From: Elusimicrobiota bacterium
GTDB lineage: Bacteria > Elusimicrobiota > Elusimicrobia > Elusimicrobiales > UBA9959
DNA length: 33,021 bases
Assembly (NCBI GenBank): GCA_016209085.1
Contig: JACQWV010000050.1
Location: forward strand, 1-33,021
Direction of reading: 5' to 3'
This document shows, one piece after another, positions 24,084 through 30,300 of the stretch. Position 1 is the stretch's first letter, and each line of letters begins with the position of its first letter. The translations under genes were made by a program, and so were the position numbers. The notes beneath the pieces were generated by a model. The model was given only the letters and a program-made list of their open reading frames with translations. It was not told the DNA's origin and made no database searches.

Positions 24084-25157
24084 TTATTCGTTTTGTTTAT
24101 GCACAAACAATGTCTGCGTGGGATATGCGAATTCTATTTTATGTTTTGCAAATTCCTCAATGATGCCGTGGTAAATCCGTTCCTGTATGTTCATGTAAAG
24201 ATTATAATCCGGGTCTGAGATGTAATATACGATTTCAAAATCAATGGAATAGTCTCCCAGATTATACAGGTTCGCTCTGTCAAACGAAACTTTCTCCATG
24301 CTGGAAATCACTGTCCGGGCTATTTGCGGAATCATCCGGAGTTTTTCAAGAGGGGTCTGATGGATTACCTGCAGTTTGAAAACCGCCCTTCTTTTCTGCA
24401 TGTGATTGTAGTTTCGTATTTTGTCTGAAAGCAGTTTTGAGTTTGAAACTATGAGCAATTCTCCGCTCAGGCTCCTTATTCTCGTAGATTTTATTCCTAT
24501 GTGTTCTATTGTGCCGAGCGTGGCGCCGGAATCGGTTTCAATAAAATCGCCGATTGCAAAAGGCCTATCAAAAAGAATCACGAAAAAATTGAAGAGGTCG
24601 CCGAGTATAGTCTGTGAGGCAAGAGCTATGGCGACTCCGCCTATGCCCAGCCCCGCCATCAGGGCCGAGACGTTCACGCCCAGATTGTCCAGCACGAATA
24701 TGGCGGCAGCTATCCAGATGATGCTGTTGAGTATTACCTTGACGCTGTTAATCACCGTTGTCTTGGAAGATTCTTCAAGCTGTCTCTGCGCCGCTATTTT
24801 TTTGAGCCAGAACGCTATAAGATAATGGATTAAAATTATTGCTCTGTAGGTGAAAACCACCAGGATAATCAGGTGCAATGCTTTGTTGAACAACGGAGAT
24901 TTATAAATGTGTCTTGTGGCAAGGTAGAGGGCTATAAGCTGGTATTCAGGAGCTTTTATTTTTGATATGAGGTCTATTATGAAATCGTCCAGGTCGGTTT
25001 TAGTTTTTAGGGCAAGTTCCCGCAGTTTTACGAACACCAGATTCCGCAGTCCGTAAATGGCAAGGAGGGAAATGACGAAGATTATGGCGGCGTAAACATA
25101 ATTCGCAACAGTATCGCCTAAAAAAGATGAGTTAAGAAAAACGCCGATTTTTTCCAT
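24084..25157 (-). CDS. MscS family mechanosensitive channel
   Basis: A 357-residue channel of the small-conductance family. It has about four to five N-terminal hydrophobic helices, then the pore helix region NLGVNVSALMAGLGIGGVAIALASQTILGD (Gly/Ala-rich TM3), and the cytoplasmic beta domain starting FDRPFAIGDFIE, with GTIEHIGIKSTRIR shortly after. The pattern and length are standard. Such channels open under membrane tension to release solutes in osmotic downshock. It lies between the foldase and the receiver genes on the same strand, with a 66-bp gap on the receiver side, so transcription from the receiver promoter could reach it. Confidence 0.94.
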   Translation of the reverse strand: MEKIGVFLNSSFLGDTVANYVYAAIIFVISLLAIYGLRNLVFVKLRELALKTKTDLDDFIIDLISKIKAPEYQLIALYLATRHIYKSPLFNKALHLIILVVFTYRAIILIHYLIAFWLKKIAAQRQLEESSKTTVINSVKVILNSIIWIAAAIFVLDNLGVNVSALMAGLGIGGVAIALASQTILGDLFNFFVILFDRPFAIGDFIETDSGATLGTIEHIGIKSTRIRSLSGELLIVSNSKLLSDKIRNYNHMQKRRAVFKLQVIHQTPLEKLRMIPQIARTVISSMEKVSFDRANLYNLGDYSIDFEIVYYISDPDYNLYMNIQERIYHGIIEEFAKHKIEFAYPTQTLFVHKQNE

Positions 25158-25223
25158 GGATAAATTATATTTAATTTATCAGCCGTTGAACAAACCTGCT
25201 GTCTATTTTTTAAAATGGCGAGG

Positions 25224-25667
25224 CTATTGTTTCTGAGGAGCGGAACCGGGTTTTTTTCTTAAAGAAATGTCGTGCAGAAACTCTTTTTCCCTTATAAATT
25301 TTTCTATAAGAGCGTTAATGGCGTTTGTAAGCTCCTTCAGGTCTATCGGTTTGGTGAGGAACAAATCCGCGTGGGCGATGAGATTCGCCCTTATTTTCGC
25401 GTCGTTGGTCATGTTGGCAGTTAGAATTACGACAGGTATTTTTCTTGTGGCAGGATCGTCTTTAATCATTTGGCAAAGTTTCAGTCCGTCCATGTCAGGC
25501 AGGCCTATGTCTATGATTATCAAATCAGGTTTGCTTGATTCTTTCAGCCATGTAAGGGCGGTATTGGCGCACGCGGCCGGCTCCACCAGATAACCTTTGG
25601 CTTCAAGAGCGACTCTCAGCATTTTGACTATGTTTTCGTCGTCTTCAACTATCAGAATTTTAGCCAT
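25224..25667 (-). CDS. Single-domain response regulator (receiver 1)
   Basis: A 147-residue protein made of one receiver domain and a short tail. Acidic pocket E8-D9-D10, phosphoacceptor D53 (in IIIDIGLPD), T83 (VILTANM) and K106 (LTKPID) are all present, so it should be phosphorylated. There is no DNA-binding or enzymatic output domain. After the last receiver helix comes a basic tail (REKEFLHDISLRKKPG) that receivers 2 and 3 share in modified form. It is preceded by receiver 2 with a 6-bp gap. The partner kinase is not in the window. Confidence 0.94.
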   Translation of the reverse strand: MAKILIVEDDENIVKMLRVALEAKGYLVEPAACANTALTWLKESSKPDLIIIDIGLPDMDGLKLCQMIKDDPATRKIPVVILTANMTNDAKIRANLIAHADLFLTKPIDLKELTNAINALIEKFIREKEFLHDISLRKKPGSAPQKQ

Positions 25668-25673
25668 ATCTTA

Positions 25674-26111
25674 TCACCTGTTATCGCTCAAAAATCTTCT
25701 TTTGAGGGAAATGTCGCTCAAAAAAGTTTTTTGTTTCAAGTATTCGTCTATCAGGGTTTTGGCGGCTCCGGTCAGCTCCTTGAGTTCTATGGGTTTGTTT
25801 AAAAACAAATCCGCATGCGCCGTTGTATTGGCTTTTATTTTGGCTTCATTCGTCATGTTGGCGGTAAGTATGATGACGGGTATCTTTCTTGTGGCCGGGT
25901 CGTCTTTAATTGTTTTGCAAAGAGTGATTCCGTCGGTATCCGGAAGCCCGATGTCCAGAATTATCAAATCAGGCTTGACCGGCTCTTTGAGCCATTGGAG
26001 GGCGGTTCTGCCGCATGATGCACACTGGATAATGTATCCTTCCTGTTCAAAGGCTTGTTGAAGCATTTCAAGAAGCGGAATATCGTCTTCGGTAATCAGA
26101 ATCTTCGGCAT
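25674..26111 (-). CDS. Single-domain response regulator (receiver 2)
   Basis: A 145-residue receiver. Pocket residues E8-D9-D10, phosphoacceptor D53 (ILDIGLPD), T83 and K106 (LNKPIE) are intact. It is a close paralogue of receivers 1 and 3; the stretch from KPDLI to DPATRKIPV is nearly the same in 1 and 2. The C-terminal tail reads KQKTFLSDISLKRRFL. It is separated from receiver 3 by about 170 bp that contain a 125-bp inverted-repeat element, so the cluster was probably tighter before that insertion. Confidence 0.94.
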   Translation of the reverse strand: MPKILITEDDIPLLEMLQQAFEQEGYIIQCASCGRTALQWLKEPVKPDLIILDIGLPDTDGITLCKTIKDDPATRKIPVIILTANMTNEAKIKANTTAHADLFLNKPIELKELTGAAKTLIDEYLKQKTFLSDISLKRRFLSDNR

Positions 26112-26152
26112 AAATTAAAAACTTACGTTCTGCAGTAATCCCGCGGAGCTTC

Positions 26153-26279
26153 ACCCCGTTAGAGACAGGTCGTGCTTGCACGACCGTGCTTTGTTTAGAG
26201 TCTTTTGTTTGAACTTTTATAATTTCAACATTTTCAGCATCTTTAGTCAGCGCTTTCACCTGTGTGTCTCTAATGGGGT
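26153..26279 (+). mobile_element. Terminal-inverted-repeat element (MITE-like), copy 2
   Basis: This copy differs from copy 3 at only five positions over 125 bp. Ends are CCCCGTTAGAGACA and TGTGTCTCTAATGGGG; an inner stem GGTCGTGC-ttGCACGACC follows the left end. TTCA is found directly outside both ends and may be a target-site duplication. The element sits between receivers 2 and 3, next to the receiver 3 stop. On the minus strand it is an open frame, which explains the ORF-track entry 26068-26283. Confidence 0.85.
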
Positions 26280-26714
26280 TCATTTTTGTTCAAAGAATCT
26301 CTTTTTCAAATATAAATCCTGCATGTAGGATTTTTCCCTTAAAGCCTGGTCCATCATGTTTTTAACGGCTGACGACAATTCAGCCAGGTCTATGGGTTTG
26401 TTAAGGAATAAATCAGCCTTTGCAGTAAGTCTTGCCTTTATTTTTGACTCGTTCGTAAGGCTGGCTGTAAGAATGATAACCGGGATTTTTTTCAAAGCAG
26501 GGTCGTCTTTTATCATTCTGCAGAGAGTGACCCCGTCAATGTCGGGCAGGCCTATGTCGCTGATTATCAAATCCGGCTTGGAAGCCTCCCTGAGCCAGTT
26601 CAGGGCTGTTTTTGCCATTGAGGCTGTCTGGACAAGATACCCCTCATGTTCCAAAGCCATCTGGAGCATTTCCAGAACAGACAGATCGTCTTCAACCAAC
26701 AGAATTTTAGGCAT
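26280..26714 (-). CDS. Single-domain response regulator (receiver 3)
   Basis: A 144-residue receiver, first of the triplet in transcription order. It has E8-D9-D10, D53 (ISDIGLPD), T83 (ILTASL) and K106 (LNKPID). The tail is REKSYMQDLYLKKRFFEQK, again basic-aromatic. Its start at 26714 lies about 215 bp downstream of a consensus promoter with CRP- and FNR-type dyads, so the triplet may be controlled by oxygen, redox or a cyclic nucleotide. It has no output domain. Receivers of this kind usually act through protein contacts, for example on kinases, motors or polar complexes. Confidence 0.94.
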   Translation of the reverse strand: MPKILLVEDDLSVLEMLQMALEHEGYLVQTASMAKTALNWLREASKPDLIISDIGLPDIDGVTLCRMIKDDPALKKIPVIILTASLTNESKIKARLTAKADLFLNKPIDLAELSSAVKNMMDQALREKSYMQDLYLKKRFFEQK

Positions 26715-26869
26715 ATATTGAGTGTTGCGTTAACAATGTAATAAATTCCACGACGGTGGTTAGATTACATTACTTATGCAAACCTCAATAATTTTGTCCT
26801 TAAATACAACATCTTCCGCAGAAATTTTGCGGCAATGATTCAAATTTTAAGTAAGAAATTCCAATACTC

Positions 26870-26916
26870 CCCGCCCTGATATACATCAGGGCGCCACGGG
26901 TTTATCCCGTGGCGGG
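26870..26916. repeat. Double-stem palindrome in the receiver leader
   Basis: CCCGCC and GGCGGG enclose two perfect stems: GCCCTGAT-atac-ATCAGGGC and GCCACGGG-ttta-TCCCGTGGC. This has the same two-stem plan as the TGTAGGGG elements but different sequence. If transcribed it would fold strongly between the promoter and receiver 3. Confidence 0.75.
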
Positions 26917-26936
26917 CCTAATTTAGGCACAGATTA

Positions 26937-26965
26937 ATTATAATATTAAATTTTTAACTATTCAA
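26937..26965 (-). promoter_or_regulatory. Sigma70-like promoter of the receiver triplet
   Basis: Read on the minus strand, TTGAAT and the perfect TATAAT are separated by exactly 17 bp. Predicted transcription starts near 26930 and proceeds toward receiver 3. Confidence 0.6.
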
Positions 26966-26981
26966 TGTGATTTTGGTCACA
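26966..26981 (-). promoter_or_regulatory. CRP-type operator
   Basis: TGTGA-N6-TCACA is an exact match to the CRP half-site consensus. It directly abuts the -35 element and is centred about 42-44 bp upstream of the predicted transcription start, the position of class II activators. Confidence 0.55.
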
Positions 26982-26983
26982 CA

Positions 26984-26997
26984 TTGATTTATATCAA
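26984..26997 (-). promoter_or_regulatory. FNR-type operator
   Basis: TTGAT-TTAT-ATCAA is an exact match to the FNR consensus, and symmetry extends to CATTGAT/ATCAATG. It is centred about 60 bp upstream of the predicted start, next to the CRP-type dyad. Confidence 0.55.
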
Positions 26998-27104
26998 TGA
27001 GGCAGGAGGCGAATTACCATGTCGCATAATTTCGGTATTGCTTCGGAAACAGGAGCGGATAGCTTGTGCCCGCATCCAGCGCCCCGATATTATCTGGCTC
27101 TTGA

Positions 27105-27458
27105 TCATTTCTGTAATTTCTGGAGAATCGCGTCTAATTTTTCAAATTCTATGGGTTTTTTCAGAACCGCGAAATCTTTGGCCAGGCCTAATTCGGCTAA
27201 TTTCTGGTCGGAAGTGCCTGTGACAAGCACTATGGGAGCGTTTTTTATGGCATCCGGAATTTTTACGGTATTTTCAAATGCTTCCTTTATGCCGGGCATG
27301 TGCAAATCCAGGAAAACCAGGTCCGGCCGTTGTGAAGCCGCTTTTTCTTCAATATCTTTGCTGTTGTATGCATGCACTACCTTGTGTCCCGCGCTTTCAA
27401 GATAGTCCGTCAGCAAATCCACTATCAGAGTGTCGTCGTCAGCTACCATTATGTTCAT
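27105..27458 (-). CDS. Single-domain response regulator (receiver 4)
   Basis: A 117-residue receiver, minimal in length. The acidic pocket is D7-D8-D9 (MVADDDT), the phosphoacceptor D51 (LVFLDLHMPG), and Thr and Lys are present in VLVTGTS and LKKPIEF. It is clearly more distant from receivers 1-3 and lacks their C-terminal basic tail. It lies upstream of the CRP/FNR promoter and is separated from the triplet by the 390-bp regulatory region, so it is probably a separate unit linked to the carboxyltransferase operon or independent. Confidence 0.92.
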   Translation of the reverse strand: MNIMVADDDTLIVDLLTDYLESAGHKVVHAYNSKDIEEKAASQRPDLVFLDLHMPGIKEAFENTVKIPDAIKNAPIVLVTGTSDQKLAELGLAKDFAVLKKPIEFEKLDAILQKLQK

Positions 27459-27478
27459 TGTTTTGTCCTCTCCAGCTC

Positions 27479-27510
27479 AAACCCGCCCCGCTCAAGCGGG
27501 ACGGGGTTTA
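27479..27510. terminator. GC-rich hairpin, possible bidirectional terminator
   Basis: ACCCGCCCCGCTCAAGCGGG with ACGGGGTTT following folds as CCCCGCT-ca-AGCGGG extended by CCG/CGG. It is flanked by AA on the left and TTTAA on the right. It lies between the 67-residue ORF and receiver 4. The T-run is short, so a palindromic repeat is an equal alternative. Confidence 0.35.
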
Positions 27511-27566
27511 ATTCTTTCTTCAGCCTACAGCTTCAGCCGTTTAGTTTGAAACAGTTATCTTTACGG

Positions 27567-27770
27567 CTATTTTGCCGTCCAGATTGTGAGTGGCGCATGA
27601 GAAATATCCGATTCAATCCCTTCTAAAGGATTTGAATTTTTAACGACTCCGATTGAGCGGTATTCTTCCCACATTGCTTCTACAAGATTTAACGCCTTCT
27701 CGTAATCAAGAGTGTCGGCAGATATGAAATTTTTTTCAAATTTTTCAAAATATTCCGGATTTTTAATCAT
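27567..27770 (-). CDS. Small conserved hypothetical protein after the carboxyltransferase
   Basis: A 67-residue acidic helical protein: MIKNPEYFEKFEKNFISADT, then DYEKALNLVEAMWEEYRSIGVV and NPLEGIESDI. It starts 9 bp after the carboxyltransferase stop and is surely part of that operon. I recall similar short proteins next to acyl-CoA carboxylase genes, but no function. After ESDI the end (SHAPLTIWTAK) looks unlike the rest, and another frame reads YFSCATHNLDGKIAVKITVS before a stop. The C-terminus may therefore be altered by a frameshift or rearrangement. Confidence 0.6.
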   Translation of the reverse strand: MIKNPEYFEKFEKNFISADTLDYEKALNLVEAMWEEYRSIGVVKNSNPLEGIESDISHAPLTIWTAK

Positions 27771-27779
27771 AAGAGTTCC

Positions 27780-29411
27780 CTACATCGGGATGTTTCCGGC
27801 GCGCTCGCTGGTTCCGGGTTTGCGTTTGTCCGCAAGGATTCTGAACGCGTTTATCAGCCTTTGTCTTGCCTCGGACGGCTCTATCACTTCGTCTATTGAG
27901 CCGGTGGACGATGTCTGGTACGGCGAGGCGAATTTGTCCGAATACTCCCTGGCAAGGCTGGCTTTCAGAGCTTCTTTTTCTTCGTCTTTTGACTCATTTA
28001 TCTGTTTTGAATAAAGAATTTCTATGGCTCCCCTGGGGCCCATGACCGCTATCTCGGCGCTCGGCAGGGCGAAATTAATGTCGCCTCTCAGGAATTTTGA
28101 ACTCATCGCGATGTAAGCCCCGCCGTAAGCTTTTCTCAGGACAAGCGTGACTTTCGGGACGTCTGCTTCGGAATAAGCGTATAAAAGCTTTGCCCCGTGC
28201 CTTATTATTCCCCCGTGCTCCTGGGCCACGCCGGGCCAGTAGCCGGGAACGTCCACAAGCGTGAGTATGGGTATGTTGAAATTGTTGAGGAACCTTACGA
28301 ATCTTGAGGCCTTGTCGGATGCGTTTATGTCAAGAGCCCCTGCCATGTGAGCGGGGTTATTGGCCACCACGCCCACGACCCGTCCGCCCAGACGGATGAA
28401 GCCGATCACTATGTTTTTTGCAAAATTATGGTGGATTTCAAGGAATTTATGGTCGTCGGCCAGCCACCAGATGATGTGGTTGATTCTGTAGGATTTTCTC
28501 GGGTCCACTTCGCAGAGCTTTTCCATTAAAGGAACCTTTCTGTCTTCCGGGTCCTTGGTTTCAATAACCGGAGGGTTTTCAAATCTGCTCTGCGGCAGGA
28601 AGCTCAGAAGCTCTTTCAACTGCCTGAAACAGTCGGGCTCGCTCTGCGCCACCAGATGGCAGACCCCGCTTTTTGAAGCGTGAACCATGCTTCCGCCCAG
28701 GGTTTCAAAATCCACTTCCTCTCCGGTAGCCGCTTTTACCACTTCCGGGCCGGTGACGAACATGTTGCTGATTCCCTGAACCATGAATACGAAATCAGTC
28801 AGAGCCGGCGAATACACCGCCCCGCCTGCGCAGGGGCCGAGGATTACGGAAATCTGCGGTATTACGCCGGAGGATTTGGTGTTCCTGTAGAAAATCTCGG
28901 CGTACCCGTCCAGACTGTCCACGCCTTCCTGTATTCTGGCTCCTCCGGAATCAAGTATTCCTATTACAGGGATTTTTGAGTGAGCCGCAAGGTCCATTAT
29001 TGAGGCTATTTTTTTTGCGTGAGCAAGCCCCAGGGAGCCGCCTAACTGGGCGAAATCCTGCGAGAAAACCGCAACGGGCCTTCCGTTTACATTTCCGAAG
29101 CCGGTTATGACGCCGTCGCCTTTTATGTGTTTGTCCTGTATCCCGAAATCAGCGCACCTTGATTCAACAAGAAGCCCCACTTCCTGAAAAGCGCCTTTGT
29201 CAATAAGATAGTCTATTCTTTCCCGCGCTGTCAGTTTTCCCTTTGCCTTCTGCGCCTCTATCTTTTCAGGCGGTCCGCCTGCCATGGCCTGCTCGTGGAT
29301 TTCCCTGAATTTTTTGAGGTTTTCAGGAACCTGTCTTACTTTTTTGGGATGGAGTTTTTTCGTGGATTCTACTCTCGCCTGTCCTATCGGATCTTCGGTT
29401 AAATCCGCCAT
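27780..29411 (-). CDS. Acyl-CoA carboxylase carboxyltransferase subunit (PccB/MmdA-like)
   Basis: A 543-residue carboxyltransferase of the biotin-dependent acyl-CoA carboxylase or decarboxylase type. The N-terminal half has GKLTARERIDYLID, the oxyanion and CoA-site text DSGGARIQEGVDSL and GPCAGGAVYSPALTDF. The C-terminal half has DVPGYWPGVAQEHGGIIRHGAK, KAYGGAYIAMSSK and a final MGPRGAIEILY segment. Propionyl-CoA or methylmalonyl-CoA is the commonest substrate for this subfamily. No biotin carboxylase or biotin carrier gene is visible. Its place after a PPTase and a PKS suggests supply of a malonyl- or methylmalonyl-type extender unit, though central propionate metabolism is equally possible. 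The start overlaps the PPTase end by 13 bp. Confidence 0.94.
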   Translation of the reverse strand: MADLTEDPIGQARVESTKKLHPKKVRQVPENLKKFREIHEQAMAGGPPEKIEAQKAKGKLTARERIDYLIDKGAFQEVGLLVESRCADFGIQDKHIKGDGVITGFGNVNGRPVAVFSQDFAQLGGSLGLAHAKKIASIMDLAAHSKIPVIGILDSGGARIQEGVDSLDGYAEIFYRNTKSSGVIPQISVILGPCAGGAVYSPALTDFVFMVQGISNMFVTGPEVVKAATGEEVDFETLGGSMVHASKSGVCHLVAQSEPDCFRQLKELLSFLPQSRFENPPVIETKDPEDRKVPLMEKLCEVDPRKSYRINHIIWWLADDHKFLEIHHNFAKNIVIGFIRLGGRVVGVVANNPAHMAGALDINASDKASRFVRFLNNFNIPILTLVDVPGYWPGVAQEHGGIIRHGAKLLYAYSEADVPKVTLVLRKAYGGAYIAMSSKFLRGDINFALPSAEIAVMGPRGAIEILYSKQINESKDEEKEALKASLAREYSDKFASPYQTSSTGSIDEVIEPSEARQRLINAFRILADKRKPGTSERAGNIPM

Positions 29412-30190
29412 TTTTCCTCCGTGAACGCGTGCGAAACAATGTAATTCTCAAATTTTGCGGTTTTAATTATAAAATCCGGCTCTCCCAACTCCTGATATCT
29501 TGCAAGGGCTTTATTCAAAAACTTTACCCCGTTAGAGACAGGTCGTGCTTGCACGACCGCGCTTTGTTTAGAGTCTTTTGTTTGAACTTTTATAATTTTA
29601 ACATTTTCAGCATCTTTAGTCAGCGCTTTCACCGGTGTGTCTCTAACGAGGTTTATTTTATCTCCTATTACTATGTCAAGGGGGTCTGCTTTCATGCCCA
29701 GCCCAAGCGCTTTCAGCAGGGCTTCTTTTTTGGTCCAGAGTTCTGTCAGAAACTCCGGCGCATTGCTGAGGATTTCGGTTTCATGAAAATAGTCTTTTTC
29801 CCACAAAGGATGTCTCTGCTCTGTTTTTTCAATGTCTATTCCGAGAAAATTGCAACCGCTGTTTTTTGCGGCTGCAACAGCGTATTTTCCCGAATGAGAA
29901 ATGGACAATAAAAAATTTTGAATTTTTAATTTTGAGTTTTGAGTTTGATAAATTGGTCTTCCGTATTTATCCCGGGTTATTTCTATATCTCGCAATTTCT
30001 GATCTCTGACCTCTGACTTCTGACTTCTATCCCATATTGCCGACTTCGCGGCAAATCTCCCTCCCAGCCACTCTCTTTTTCTTTTTTCAATTCTAAAAGA
30101 ATTATATTTTGCCAGTTCTTTTTCAGACAGAATTTCTTCAGCCGCAGGCAGTTCGTTTAAATTTACAATTTTATATGTTTTATTATTCAT
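29399..30190 (-). CDS. Sfp-type 4'-phosphopantetheinyl transferase with a 43-codon mobile insertion
   Basis: An enzyme that loads phosphopantetheine onto carrier domains, presumably the ACP of the adjacent PKS. The Mg/CoA motif GIDIEKTEQRH (about residues 115-125) and the second motif FLTELWTKKEALLKALGLGMK (143-163) are intact, and the N-terminal RIEKRKREWLGGRFAAK fits the family. Three foreign segments occur, all in frame. Residues near 60-70 (RSQKSEVRDQKLRD) and 80-92 (TQNSKLKIQN) come from tandem arrays. A run of 43 residues after VIGDKI (NLVRDT to SNGVK) comes from the 125-bp inverted-repeat element; removing it restores GDKIKFLNKALARY. The catalytic motifs lie upstream of it, so activity is plausible but uncertain. 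Confidence 0.9.
   Translation of the reverse strand: MNNKTYKIVNLNELPAAEEILSEKELAKYNSFRIEKRKREWLGGRFAAKSAIWDRSQKSEVRDQKLRDIEITRDKYGRPIYQTQNSKLKIQNFLLSISHSGKYAVAAAKNSGCNFLGIDIEKTEQRHPLWEKDYFHETEILSNAPEFLTELWTKKEALLKALGLGMKADPLDIVIGDKINLVRDTPVKALTKDAENVKIIKVQTKDSKQSAVVQARPVSNGVKFLNKALARYQELGEPDFIIKTAKFENYIVSHAFTEEKWRI
29526..29652 (+). mobile_element. Terminal-inverted-repeat element (MITE-like), copy 3, inside the PPTase gene
   Basis: About 96% identical to copy 2. TTTA is found directly outside both ends. The 125-bp element plus the 4-bp duplication adds 129 bp, exactly 43 codons, and the frame is open throughout. It contains the same GGTCGTGC/GCACGACC stem. No transposase is encoded, so movement would depend on an enzyme elsewhere. 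Confidence 0.88.
29911..29948. repeat. Tandem TTTTGAG-type array inside the PPTase gene
   Basis: Repeated TTTTGAA/TTTTTAA/TTTTGAG units in a row, translated in the PPTase as TQNSKLKIQNF-like text. The frame is kept. Confidence 0.6.
29996..30030. repeat. Tandem CTCTGAC-type array inside the PPTase gene
   Basis: Units CTGATCT, CTGACCT, CTGACTT, CTGACTT in head-to-tail order. On the coding strand they give SQKSEVRDQKLRD. The unit is reminiscent of the GTGACTT array in dppF. Confidence 0.7.
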
Positions 30191-30258
30191 ATCGCTGCCG
30201 TTATTTTTTTGTCGTCTTGTTATTGGTCACTGCTATTTGCCGTTGCAGTTACTCATTT

Positions 30259-30282
30259 GCACGCCAAGGGCGTACGACTACT
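30259..30282 (-). repeat. AGTAGT 24-bp hairpin repeat, copy 2
   Basis: Its reverse complement AGTAGTCGTACGCCCTTGGC followed by GTGC matches the copy at 20679 except at three positions. It sits in the 110-bp spacer between the PKS and PPTase genes, amid short GGTCACTGCTA/GGTTACTGCT repeats. Confidence 0.5.
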
Positions 30283-30300
30283 GGCCACTGGTTACTGCTG

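Larger units (their letters stand above)
26715..27104. other. 390-bp gene-free regulatory region
   Basis: No convincing gene lies here. It holds, from right to left on the minus strand, an FNR-type dyad, a CRP-type dyad, a sigma70-like promoter, and a 47-bp double-stem palindrome in the leader. The first 155 bases (26715-26869) are AT-rich without recognisable signal. A good Shine-Dalgarno sequence plus ATG on the plus strand (AGGAGG before 27019) opens a frame that only reads antisense into receiver 4. Confidence 0.6.

Noticed and set aside
26068-26283. Minus-strand ORF of 71 aa
   Set aside because: It is the open reading frame of the 125-bp inverted-repeat element plus flanks; the same peptide appears as the insert in the PPTase. 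No independent gene is indicated.
27019-27405. Plus-strand ORF (128 aa) behind a good AGGAGG
   Set aside because: Most of it is antisense to receiver 4 and its protein text is not family-like. There is no room for a promoter between the FNR-type dyad and the ATG. It may be the remnant of a lost gene start, but that cannot be supported.
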